DNA of 64,000 bases from Nymphaea colorata (Eukaryota; Streptophyta; Magnoliopsida; Nymphaeales; Nymphaeaceae): assembly GCF_008831285.2 (NCBI RefSeq), contig NC_045142.1, positions 9,030,713 through 9,094,712 on the forward strand, read 5' to 3'. The notes below the pieces were generated by a model. The model was given only the letters and a program-made list of their open reading frames with translations. It made no database searches and was not told where the DNA came from. A program made the position numbers and the translations under genes. Of the stretch, positions 22,526 to 35,234 are shown one piece after another. How positions within the stretch are numbered: position 1 is the stretch's first letter; each line of letters starts with the position of its first letter.

Positions 22526-23400
22526 CAACTAGGTTACAAACCCCAATATGTATCTAAGTTAAAAAAACAAAAACCTTACCCCTATAAAAACCAAACAAAA
22601 GCAATGACAAAACCCTCCACCCAACAAAAAGTAAAACTCTAGGCATCCATGTTTAGTGAAAAAAACTTACGACATAAATGTGGTTTGTAGGACAAAAGGG
22701 TTCTTCCCCTTTCAGAATTTTTGCTTTATAAATGTTTACATAGGAAACCTTGTAAACCCTCCAAGATGATAAACACCTTATCCGATGTTTGCCTTAGAAA
22801 AAAAAATTGTTCATGGCTTTTATAAAAGAAAAGCGAGTGGCGACAAATTTGAATGAACTTCGTCTATTTTATTCTCTCTCTCTCTCTCTATCGTCCTCTC
22901 TCCTTATGGCTCTTCTATTTATCTTGTGCTTCCTTGCCCTTTAATCATTAGAAATTGAGTTTGGAAAAGTTTTTGTTTCAACAAAAGAAACAACATTTTT
23001 TTTTTGCTCTCTAACACCTTGTCCTTTCCCAAGCTTTTTCCCATGAAATGTCATTTTGGCCTTATAGCATAAATGCACCATCCATGTTTAAAAAATTTGA
23101 TAGAAAACCAGGCTTTCACAAAATTCGGTATTTACAAAAGATCACTTTTTTCAAAGTGTCATCTAAACACTACCTTAATATGGGGAGCGCAACTGTTATG
23201 TGCATTACGAGCTGTGGTGGGTTACGAAAAATCTGTTCCTATAAATGCCCATGAATAAAAAAGTTCACTTATAAAACCTTGTGCTTTTATTTACCTTAGT
23301 GCCTTTGAATGTAGACAGTACAATGGTTTTTTGGTAAGTTTACCCAAACCCCCTTGACCACCTTGGAATCCAATGTTATACTTTTTACCAAACTGCCCTT
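22526..23400. other. spacer, AT-rich, no gene recognised
   Basis: Contains a CT run near 22875-22890 and a short AAACCAGGCTTT-type stretch near 23070-23170, loosely like 3646-3935. No coding signal. Confidence 0.35.
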
Positions 23401-23408
23401 CAATGCTA

Positions 23409-23654
23409 AAGCTGGGCCCCGGGCCAGGCCGCCCGAGGGTGCCTGGGACCCGACCTGTTAAGGATTAAAATAATATTTTTTTTAATTTTTTTTATTTTAA
23501 TAATATATATTTATTACTAACAAATATATTTTATATTTACAAAGAATATTTTATAATTTTAAAAAATATTATTTTATTATAACCGAGCAGGGCCGGGTCG
23601 GGCCCGGGCCTGGGTTTCAGTCGTTCTCAACCCGACCCGGCCCGGCCCGACGCC
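23409..23654. mobile_element. GGCCCGGGCC-repeat hAT-like element
   Basis: Two GC-rich arms full of GGCCCGGGCC/CCCGACC words flank an almost pure A/T core (about 23466-23580). The flanks CAATGCTA (23401-23408) and CAATGCAT (23655-23662) agree at 6 of 8 positions, a plausible decayed 8-bp target duplication. Confidence 0.55.
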
Positions 23655-23805
23655 CAATGCATTACAATACATTTTTCATGTTTTTAGTTAAATGCCATTG
23701 GCACCAATTTTAAGACATCACCACCATCATATTTCCCTTATTGTAAATCATTGAGCTGCTCCGTAGTGAAAAAAATCGATAGATTGCATTGAACAGTCAT
23801 GTTGC

Positions 23806-25460
23806 ATGGGTGAAAAACAGAATACAAATGGAAGAGGACACATTTTCAAACCGCTGCGTATAATGGCTGCTGATAATTTACAGTGCCACCCACATCGTAT
23901 TCTAGCAGTGAAGAAAAACGGCGACAACAAGAAAGTTGAATGTTTATCTATCGAAGGTTCTAACAATGAGGAGAACATCTACATAATGAACGATGAACCT
24001 GAAAGCAGTCATACACATAAAAATGTTTTGTGGAATGATGAGAATGACACACCTGAAAGAAGGATGGTTCATAGTGAGACCAATGGTGAAAATATATTTT
24101 CCCCTTGTGAGAACAATATAAGTGATGGAACTAGAAATGTTGTTGAGTATTACATTTTAGCAATAAGGATGCTATTCAACAATGATGTCGATGCATGCCA
24201 GTTTGGCAATGCATATGCTCCATGCTATGATTTTAGTGTAAGAAATTCCATATTGGATAAAAATGTGTGTATTATCGTTATAAAAAAGACAAATATTTGT
24301 TTTAACGACGGTTAGAATAAACCAAGTGGAAATCCAGGATTGTGTAAACGAGATACACGATGTAATGTTGTCAAGTGAGAATGGTGAGATGAAGGCTTTA
24401 GAATGGGAAACCGAACATGTGTATCATGGCATTTGATCATAATCATGATTTGACATCTCCAACTATGTCTCACTTTATTAAGGCCACATCATAAAATAAC
24501 ACCTTATCGTGTTGAAATTAGTGATTAGCAGACTGTGTTGTCATTGCACTCAGGAATACTTACAATTACTTTGCAAATTTAGATGGTGGTAACTAATATC
24601 TTCTTCATGCCTATGGTTTATAGAAACCATTTGGGTAGAAAGAGGGCTGAGGTCATGCGAAATAGTGGAATATGTGCCTTGGTTGAGTACTTGCATAAGA
24701 AATCAAATAAGGACCCTCGTTTTCTATGGTGTAATGTACATCGATGAAGATGGATGTGCCACATATGTACTTTAGGCAGACTCGAGGTCAACAGTGAACC
24801 ATGAATGCTTCCACGATGTCCTAGTTATTACATAAATGTGAAGATTAATACTCATTAGTAGCTATTTTCATAGTTTGTTGGCATGAACTGTGTCTTTTGT
24901 GGCACATTTTTGTATGACCAAACTATGGAAGACATTTGTGTAGTTTTTTGAAGCCTTTATATGTAGCAATGAATTTGAAGCATCCTCAAGTTATACAAAT
25001 AGGCAACAACGATACAATAGTTGATGTGGTGTCTCACATATGGTCAGATGCATATCATCACCTCTGTTTGTGGCACGTTTTCTATAACACAAGAAATAAT
25101 ATAGGCAACATACTTAATGGAAAGAGATACTTCATGAAAGTTTTAGAAAGTGCATACTTCAGTGCAAAGATGATCACACTTTTTGATTTGCATTGGAAGA
25201 AACGATTCACGCGTACAACATTGAAGATAATATATGACTGTATATGTTATATAAAGACAAAGAGAAGTGGGCATTGGCATATGAAAGATATTGCTTTTAT
25301 GCAGATATGATGAGCACAAAGAGAGTTGAGAGTATGCATGTTATACTAAAAAAATCTCTTTACTCATGTTTAACAATCTTTTGCTTGGTATTAGACAAAG
25401 CGAGCTTGAAGAAGATGCAAAAGGCTTCAATAAGTATCATGTGACTTGGCCATGAAAATA
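23806..25460 (+). pseudogene. decayed FAR1/MULE-type transposase gene
   Basis: Frameshifted pieces occur in the order expected for FAR1/FHY3-like Mutator transposases. First is a FAR1-like N-terminal part with FGNAYAPCYDFSVRNSI near 24210-24250. Then comes a MULE transposase piece with HLCLWHVFYNTRNNI near 25060-25095 and KRVESMHVILKK near 25320-25355. Stops and frame changes separate the pieces, so it is not functional. No terminal inverted repeats were identified. A domesticated FAR1-family gene is unlikely given the breaks. Confidence 0.7.
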
Positions 25461-26241
25461 TAGATGCGAACCATGAGATGTGTGTACCCTGAGCATTTAA
25501 ATGGCTTAAGAAAGAGGTTGTCAAGGCCATGAATTGCAACATGTAAGCAGTTCCATTTCGAAAAGATTACAGACGCCACATAGTGATCATTAGGGAGGAA
25601 TCTGATGAATCATCAAATGCAGGTGAGCTCAGTCAGCGACACTTTATTCTTCCACCTACATCAAACACGGTAATCATACCACTGAACTAAAAAATGTGAT
25701 TTGTAGTAATTTGCTGTATTTCTGAAGTAGAAATCTCTTCACTGCATCCAACAACATCAAACTCCATCCACAAAGGACTGAAATTGAGCAAAATCTTTGT
25801 TTGGAAGAGTTTGAACATGCTGCTGACCATCATCAACAATTGCAAGCGATTCTAAGTCTAGAGAAGGAGATATCATTTGAGGGGCAATTCTTCAATAAAA
25901 TGTGTTGCCTATTGTCATACTTGAATAAATTTGCACTCTCGTTTACTTGTATTAATTTTACGCTTATACACTTGTTCATGTGCAACTTAATCACTCGTTT
26001 TCAAATAGTAATCATGCAATATTACCATGCATTTTGTTGGTTATAACGTTTAAAAGGAAAGATTAAGTGACTCGCTATGCTTTTCCCCACAAAAGCCAAG
26101 ATTGATAGAACGACAACAAGAAAATTTGAGCATTTTATTACTAAATTGGCATCTTAAAAGGATGTTCATTTTGTTTGAAATCAACTTTGCATTTACCCCT
26201 GCAAAACGAACAAATGTATATATTAAACAAGACAATATCCA

Positions 26242-26414
26242 AACAAATGAGACCACCAAAGTTGAGAAGAAAGGTCAGAAGCATAGTCACTTGCGCAGGG
26301 AGCTGATTTGTCTTGTCCGTAGAATTCTGCAATACATTACTCTATGAACAAATGAGACCACCAAAGTTGAGAAGAAAGGTCAGAAGCATAGTCACTTGCG
26401 CAGGGAGCTGATTT
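26242..26414. repeat. 68-bp direct repeat, period 105 bp
   Basis: Copies 26242-26309 and 26347-26414, each containing GAGACCACCAAAGTTGAGAA and GCGCAGGGAGCTGATTT, are identical or nearly so by eye. The second copy abuts the LINE fragment on its right. Confidence 0.85.
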
Positions 26415-26419
26415 TTTTG

Positions 26420-26725
26420 TTGGAGGAGATGAGTGCAAGCACTGTCAACTGAAGAGAGAGCGTATAATCTCTTCATCACCAATGCCATACTCTTCAAGCG
26501 AAGATCGGGAATAGAGATGCCAACCCTCTTAAGGAGGGGACAAATAGAAGACCAAGGGACATGGTGATGCTTAGATGCGACCGTGAGATGGTCATTCCAA
26601 AAGAACTTTTGCAAGCAAAAATTTCTGGTTTTGACAACTTTGACTACTGGCATAAGCACCTCCAACGCCAAATGCATAGGACTAGTAGACAAGACATGCT
26701 TAATAAGAGTCAAGTGGATTGCCAT
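26420..26725 (-). pseudogene. LINE reverse transcriptase C-terminal fragment
   Basis: An open frame of about 100 codons starts MAIHLTLIKHVLSTSPMHLA and includes FFWNDH and a PLLKRVGISIPDLRLKSMAL segment. This is the region after the RT core of plant LINEs (VLSSIP.H, FLW, GLGI.DL...N.AL). It is truncated on both sides and separate from the LINE at 16.6-21.5 kb. Confidence 0.65.
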
Positions 26726-26729
26726 AAAT

Positions 26730-27454
26730 AAGTGCTTACCTTGCCAACTGTGAAGCGATTATTTAATACCATCCATAGGAAGGGCCCAGTCTATCGAATA
26801 GATGGGTTCGAGTTTGAGAGGGAGGCCCAAACAAGCAATTGGAAGGTTGGAAATGGGGCAGTTGAAAAGTGGTCAAGCAGTAGTGTGAAGGGGATCAATA
26901 ACATTGAAAATGTAATGGGTACATAACATCATTAATGTGAAGGTTAATGGGTACTTAGTCTCATTAATGTGAAGGGCCGATAACATAGAGTTAGCCATCA
27001 ACTCTCCAAACCCTGGCTCTTGAAGCAAAATTTGCTCAAAACAAAACATCTACATGGGTTGACACCCTAGACCCCAGAGGCGGAGCCAAAAAATTTTCAT
27101 GAGGCGGGTTAAATTAAAGTTTCTAAATTTTGATTAGAGCCAAATTATCATTTTTCAAATTTTTTATATAAAACAAGTAAAATTTTTTAGATTTTACATG
27201 ATGACTATTCAGCTGTAAGGTACATCCCAGAAGCTTCCAAAGCAATTGATAACACCCAACTAAGAAAGAAAGAAAGAAAAGATAGGGAAGTGCCACACGA
27301 TGGAGGGCTCGGGGAGGGGAGGGAAAGCGGGGGAGATAACACCAGGCGCCGTGAAAGAGATGGAGAGCCTTAAAGAAAAGAAAAAGAGAGGATGGGTGAA
27401 AAAAGAGAGACAAGAGAAAAGGCACGTCAAGAGCTCCACCGACAAAAAACAAGA

Positions 27455-27493
<39 letters not shown>

Positions 27494-28545
27494 GAAAAGC
27501 CATCACAGCCTAAAAAGTCCGTGGTAACCACCAGGGTGGAAGAAACAGGTTCTGAAGAGGCACCAAACGGAATAATAGAAGAAATGTGTCCTCTGGAAAG
27601 TAGAGCGAACCACCAAAGTGTCGGAATAAAGAGGCAACAAGAGAGTCATGCAGCGACACAGGCACAACAAGCTGAGAAGGCGACTGACGTCCGTAAATCG
27701 AACGGTGACACAAACGAATAAGTCAAGAGGCCTCAGAAAGCTGTTGGAAAGTGGGCGCTCACCGGAGAGAGAGAGAGAGAGAGGTCGTTACAAGGAGAGA
27801 AGCACTCTCACACGTAGGTAGTGCTCAAATATTTCAAAACTGACAGGTTTGAAGTTCTTACAAGAGCATTACATGAAATAAATATGTGATGTTAATTACA
27901 AGAAAATAAGTTAAAAACTTAAGGACGTGAATCGTTGCTATTCAAATGTTTTCTATTTTGCTTATTTTTGAATCATCCGTAAAATCCCACCATGTGCTCC
28001 TCCGTAAAAAAAGAGTAGAGACAATAGAAACTAGCGTGTTGGAGGGTCAAATACGGAAAATGGATCACACGACATGACCAAATCAATTCATATAACTAAT
28101 CACGGCCAACAAAGCATGCCAAGATTTTGCGTCAGCCTACTTTATCTCAAGCACATACAAAGGGCAGCAACACTTTTGTACAAAGCACTCAAGTATGTAG
28201 GCACCTGTTCTGTTTGAGTAGATCATATCATACGCACACAACTTGATACGCATACAACTTGATACAGAAACGAATTGACAAGCATATAGCGTAACTTTGC
28301 CTATCTGTGTGCAATTTTGGCACCAAAAAATAGGACAAAAAAATAAGGAAAACAAAGAAGCAATGAGATGAAAAGGAAGGTGGCAATTCAGAAATTCTTG
28401 CTCCAGCAACACAAATCACAAGGCTTCATAATTCATTATTTACCTGAAAGGACAAAATAAAAAAACAATAAAAAATCATTTTTCTCCAAATTTTGATGCT
28501 AATGAATGCCTAGAGGGTCAAAATGAATTCTTACGCTCGAGTTCT
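26730..28545. other. convergent intergenic region, no gene accepted
   Basis: Near 27075 a short CAGAGGCGGAGCCAAAAAAT stretch matches a common plant DNA-transposon end type. A GA run lies at 27458-27487 and another near 27767-27783. The open frames at 27300-27720 are driven by the GA run (Arg/Glu-rich) and I do not accept them as a gene. The right part, up to 28545, probably holds the 3' untranslated region of the minus-strand taxilin gene. Confidence 0.4.
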
Positions 28546-31500
28546 TCATTTTTGTTCAATAACTTTGACTTCATCAGAAATTTGGCATCCATCAGAGCTA
28601 TGAGGTAAACTATGCTTCCTTTCAGCCTGTAGAGACCGGCACAGTGACTCAAGCTTTTCCTTTTGATTCTTCATTTTCTCCATTTGTTTCTTCATAGCCT
28701 CACGCTTGTTAACACAAGCAATATTTTTAGCAACAATGAAAACAGATGACTTTGAAGTACCATTTGCAAGTAAATTTCCACTAAACTATCAGTTCTAAGG
28801 AATCAGAAATTGAAGGTTGTGTGGAAAATGCAGCAAACAAGCTCGTTATTGTTATTTTAACGTCAGTAAGTATAGCCTATTCAAGATGAATGGTACACAA
28901 CATCACTTTTTAAGGACAAAGCATTTCATCTCTTACCTCATCAACAAGCTTTATGAGTGTAAAATCTGACTTTTCACATTTGCTTTTGAGGAAAGTGTTT
29001 TCCTTCTTTAGTTCCTTGACGGATTTGGCCATCTTGTAATGTTCAATGTCAAGAGAGAAAAAAGTCTTAGGCACAAGAACATAGAATACAATCTAACACA
29101 TAAATAGGGACGGACCTTTACATTAAGCACGGCTATTAACCAAAAACAGAAATATACCTTCTCCATTTCTTGCTTAAACGTTTCAAAGACTTCATTACTT
29201 TTAGATAATGCCTCCTGCACGAAGGTAAATTGTTAGAGAACATGTCATACCAAGGAACCTATAGTCTTATAGAAAACCCACAAAACTTGAAAACAAATCA
29301 TGTTTTAAAACAAATCACCATTTCAATTACAAACCAATTTAGTTATTTTCTGATTACAAATATTATGAGAAAGCATGTGGTATGGTATCCACTAAAAATA
29401 TGATGGAACATGATGGTGAAGTATAAGGGTTCGAGCAACATTAAGAAGATGTTGGTGCTTTCTTTCAGTATAAGGGAGGTATGGGCACATGTGAACTGAG
29501 GACAAATTCTATAATCTTTGTAAACTTACATCAATGAAGCATATTTAAATTTGAGAGAATTGTCAGTGCAAACACACTTGACCAAGAACCAAACTGAGTT
29601 TTTATTTCAAAATGAAAGCATTGGAAATACAAACCACTTTTGACCTTTCTTTTAGCAAGAATACCCAGGACTCTATAGAATAGTCATCAACAAAAACTAA
29701 ATAATAACAAAGCTTAGACTGACTAGGGACTTGGTCCCCATACGTACACATGAATAAGGTCAAAGAGACTCTGACTCGAAGGAAACATGCTGCGAGAATT
29801 ATTCCCAAGCTTACAAACTTCATGCTTGAAGAAAACTGAAGAAGGAATATGAGGAAACAATGACAAGGTGTAGACAAGGAGGGGTGGCCAAGCCTAAGGT
29901 GCCACTACAAAGTAATAGTACTCGACTCGATGAATGATGCAGCGATTCCAATTGGTCGAGATACAAAATAAATGTCTCCTTCCTCATCGCCTCCATCAAT
30001 CATCTTCCTGGTCGATAAGTTCCAGAAAATACAAGAACCAGGGTTAAAAATAACCCTACAATTTAATTCCTCAGTAAGCTAATAGACAGATAAAATATTC
30101 CTGAGAAACTCTGGGGTAAAGAATCCGGTTAATGTGCAAACTAGGAGATGTCTGAACTATCCCCTAGTCCCATAATAGGAGACATCCTCCCATTTGCTAA
30201 CCAGACATGTGGAGGCTGAAGAAACATCTACACAAGAATGTGTTCATACTCTACACGATTGATGCTAAGGGTAAACGTGTCTGCTAAAGATGTTGGAATA
30301 TGCTCAACTATGGGAGTAGTAATCTGAGCCACACCTATGGAGAAGCTATTTGGATTGTAGCTTTGCCAAGCGAGGAAGCAGATGAAGAAGGTGAGCAACC
30401 ATGCTTGTTCCAACACCTATCCTCCAAATATCCCTGCCTACAATAGAATGTGCATTGAAATTTTCCACTGCCTATAGACCCTCTACAGCCACCTCAACCA
30501 TGAGATGATGTGAAAAATCCATGTCCACAATGCCCAGTAGTTACCAATGCTGAGGCAGAAGTATTATTGGATGGCTGAGGAAGGGTGACTACAAGACGGC
30601 CAAGCCTATTATAGGCTTTGGCAAGCTTAGGGATCTCCACACCTATAAACATCTGCACCTTGGCGACTGCGTATTCTAGAAACAACCCACATAAGAACCT
30701 GACTACCATAGCCTGCTGCAATGTGTTTTATAACATACTTTGTGTTGCAGCGGAGAAGAAGAGAGTGAGAGAGAGAAGCTGCCGTGAGATTGAACCTTCA
30801 GAACCTTTCCTTACGATAACCCTCATCTCTCTTATAAAAGAGATTAGGGTAAAAAGGGATTTACAAAATAACTCAATGGAAAATAAGGAAAATATTAAAG
30901 AGATCTTATAACTCTTTAATATTACAAGGAACCTCCTAAAACATAAAACTTTTCTTGTTCAACACTTTGCACGGGGTCGAACTGCATTCAACCTCTCATA
31001 AGCAAGACTTGACTAATAGAAGTATTGAGCAAGGTCTTGGGTTCCATGTTGGAGTTGAAAAATCTTCTGCTTTACCTATAAAATTTTGCTCACATTCTTA
31101 TCTTGAGAGTATGTAATTCTCATATATGTCTAGCTGTAGTATAGTAACATAAGCTACTAGCAAGGTGGGGTTGAACATTGTTCATAATCCAACCTATGAC
31201 AATATTGTTATCCTCCTTCCAAGTAGTATATTTTCCCACCTTGTTATCAGGTCCATCATTTTCAATAATATGAACTTTTTGGTGTCTAACCACTGACATC
31301 ATAAAGGTACAGGGCCATATCTTGTAATTGGTGTCATCTAGTTCAACATTCGACCCATAAGAAGAGGGATTAGAAAAATCTTTATATTCTGACACAGAGT
31401 CAGACACTTAAGTGTCACCCATATTCTTGTCTTCAGCCATGAATCCTACCAACACTAAAAGCGATGCTATCCAACAAAGAAGAGGACTACGAGTAGAGAA

Positions 31501-34500
31501 AAGTGAACAGTAGCAACTCCAAGACAAGAGACTACAACCACCTCATTAGATTAAAAAAAAAAAACTCATCCGGCAGTGGACGTTGACCAGCTGATTTCAA
31601 TTTATAGATGGAAATCATTTGGGTCATCAAGTCCAAGTTATCAGAAGATGGAGATTAAGTTGCAAATATAGAAGCCAAATTGCATTTTCAAGAGTTCAAA
31701 ATACTCTTCAAGGGAAGAGAGAGAGAGAGGAGTTCCGTAAAGGAAACCCCTTGTCTCATTTGAGGTGTATTTTGGACTCTTAAAAGAAACAACTTAACTT
31801 TTATATTTGCAACTTAGTCTCCACCATCTGATCTCCTTGGAATCAATGACCCAACTGATTCCTATCAAATCTGGCATACAACGGTCTCGTAGCAACCTGT
31901 TTTCCTATACACACATGCACACACACACACACATATATATAGGTAATTGGATTGTTTACAACCCTCCTAGCAAAAAAAATTGATGAGGATAAAAGACACC
32001 ATATTGTAACTTGAAGAAAGGTAAATAAATCATTCCCTGCCCTTGAAAACAATGGTGCTTTTTGTGACATCATAGGGATTACTTTGCATTGCAAATACTA
32101 TACAATTCACATGCAAAAAAGGTCAACTTAGTATAACCAAACGGACCAAGATGAAAGAATGTGGATGGCAATGATATAATATCTTCCATCAAGTCTAGTG
32201 GGCTTTGGCTTGCAACATTAGAAAATATATAGTAGAAGCACCCATAGCACCCTTAAGGTCCCAAACCATTACAACAAAATACATATACTTGCAAATATAG
32301 CCTAAAGATGGAAAAGATAAAGTTACTAGGGCTCCTCCCTCTCTTTCGCTCTCTCTCTCTCAGTGTGGCTATTGAGCATTCCAGTTATTTGAGTTGTCCC
32401 AATAGTGAGATATCATGATTTATCCATCTATATATATATATGCAGACACACACGTGTTTGTATGGAAGCTGGAGTACATCAATACAATACACTCCAGCTG
32501 TTAATTCATAATGGACAAACTATTTTCTCAAATGTAATTTTGATCTTTGAAAACTTAACAATCATCTCATAATTGTGTTTACGACTTAAAAGATCAATGT
32601 CTGAGATTTCTTCTTTGTAAAATATAAATGTCCATGGGAAAAAACACAAACTTTGGCTAGCAAGACAGTATTTATTGACGTGAAAGACAGGTAGGCTGCA
32701 TTTCACTTGAGCTTAGAGAATCTGTTCCCTAAACCAATGTTAAAAAAGGTGCCATATTGCATATCGGTCAGGCCAACCTATAGACCATATCATGATGTAT
32801 CGTAAAATTCTTTTTTAATTTATTAAAATAAAAACTAGAAAGAATAGAAAAAAACTCTGGAAAATTTAAGAAAATCATGTTATACATAAAAAACTCATCA
32901 CACATAATGAACAATCATGGTCCATCATTCATAAGCCATAATATGTTAAGAAAACATTAAAATTAACTTAATAAGTTTAAAAGTGCATCACGCCACAACA
33001 TAAAATTGATCACTGCCAAATGAGAATTGAAAATATGTTTATAAATGTAGAATAATAGATAATGTAGAAGAGAAGAGAACACACAGATTTAACGTGGAAA
33101 ACCCCTCAAAAACAGAGGGAAAAAACCACGATTGAGGAGGACGAACAGCGCTCACTCGCAGCCGTTCACACCATCAATAATTTTTCCACTGACTGTTAAA
33201 TTGGGGTAAACAACAACTTAAGTCTTAAGTGTACGACAATCACCAACACTTAAGGAATGGACGAGTCAGGTCTGGACCCACGACCCATCCAGATACATGC
33301 TCGTCAACAATAATTATCATCAATCAATGTGATGATCATCATCTTCTTCATCGACAGACTGTTTTCTCTCTCAAATCATTGATTTATCATTCAAATCGAC
33401 TATTTCTCTGAAAAACCCACAAAGACCTTCGTCCCATCCCTTATCCAAGCTCCTAGAAGTCATAGGTACCTCAGAAAAAAGGCCTAAAATTTATTTAACT
33501 GATCTCAACCATTTGTATGCAATCATCTTCGACAATTTAGTGGTGAACATGTACTGCACTATGCCACTATGTCTTCCTAACAACACAACACAGACCAATG
33601 GACAGATATGTACTTGTGTATGCATGTATACACATACCTGAAACTGCTGAAACTTTTCTCCATCAGACGCTAGTTGCATTCTTAGATTCTTTTCAGTTTC
33701 CAACAGTTGTGATACCTGCTCCGTGTACACTTTCATCATGGCTTGCTCTTGAGAAGACCTCTCCTGTTGTTGCTGAAGCTTAAGCTCAGCCAGCTGAAGC
33801 TCAAGTATCTTCTTCTTCAACTGCAGTTCAAATTTAAGTCTAAAAGATTACCAAGACACTTACTTTTCAAAAATAAAAATATCAGTTTTTAAAAGAACAA
33901 GGGAAAGTAAAAAACCAGAAAGCCTAATCTGGTTTTGCAACCAAATAGGCCCTTAGTGTAATTCACTTCTGCATCTTGTCAAACCAAAGAATTAACTATT
34001 AAGATTTAAGACCTCTGGAACATCCATAGAATTTAGACAGGTCAAACAAATTATACCTGTTGTTTGAACTCCTCCTCAGCTATTGCAAATTGTTCCGTAA
34101 GATGCTTTAACTTGTTTCTCAACCTGGAATGTAAAAGGTTATTTTCACCTACGTGATATCAGAAACAAAAAGTTTCCCAGAAAAGGAAATGTGAGGGCTT
34201 GAGAAAGACATGATCTAAACGGTGATCAAACAATGCTGAACATGATAACTGGTAATTACAACAATTAAATCCTTTAGCAAGACAGGAACAACACTCAGGA
34301 GGCTTAATACAATAAGTATACATCGATGGATAAATACTGTGTAACTGTAGTTTAGCACCATTATTTTACTATTTCACAGAAATCAAAACAGAATGATCTA
34401 ATACTTTTTCAAACTCCTTACTTATTGGAGCATGTGTAATGAAAATAAAATGTTAAGAGATGCCACGACTGAAATTGGAAATTGCTTAGTATACTCTGAA

Positions 34501-35194
34501 CAAACTCACCTTTTTGACCTCCTTACCTCAAAATTTAGTTAGTCATATGGTGAAACAGGAACCTTTTATAGTCACACATTTGGATTTCTGTTACCTCTTG
34601 AGGTTGCAGGACAATTATTAGTCCTTTTTGTCCTTGATTAAAATTTTTTGTTTTTCTTTGTCTACCTCAAACTATTCCTGTGAACATTTTATTCCACACG
34701 AACTCAAAAAACTAGTACTCTTCATCCTTGATTTCTCTGCCCTGCTTACCTTCAAAGCACTGGAAAATGACATCTCCAGTTCCTATAAGACAAACCTTTC
34801 TCATTAAGATTAGGAAACTTTTGGATGCAAGGATGAATCAATCTCAATAGCCATCAACTTCACGTGATATTCATGTTATCACATTATGCTGACATGAGAC
34901 TCATGCAAAGATCATCAAGATTAAGCGATGAGAAAGGAAAAGAAAAATCTTTCAAGATTCTTGGAAACGAAAGTTGGAGGATGGACTCATCACTCATCCA
35001 TACGCAAACAAGTCCGAACTCAGGAGCCCATGACTTGATTGTGTATAGTGATGCCGATTGGGCAGGTGATCCTGATGAATGAAGATCAGTCTCAGGATAC
35101 AATGTCTTTACAGGAAGAAACTTGGTGTCGTGGAGTAGTAAGTGATAGAAATGTAGCACCAATATCTGTAACCCGAAAACAGCACTCACGCAGG

Positions 35195-35234
<40 letters not shown>

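Noticed and set aside
27300-27721. Arg/Glu-rich protein gene
   Set aside because: Open frames on both strands are created by GA repeats; no conserved motif, start context or splice structure.
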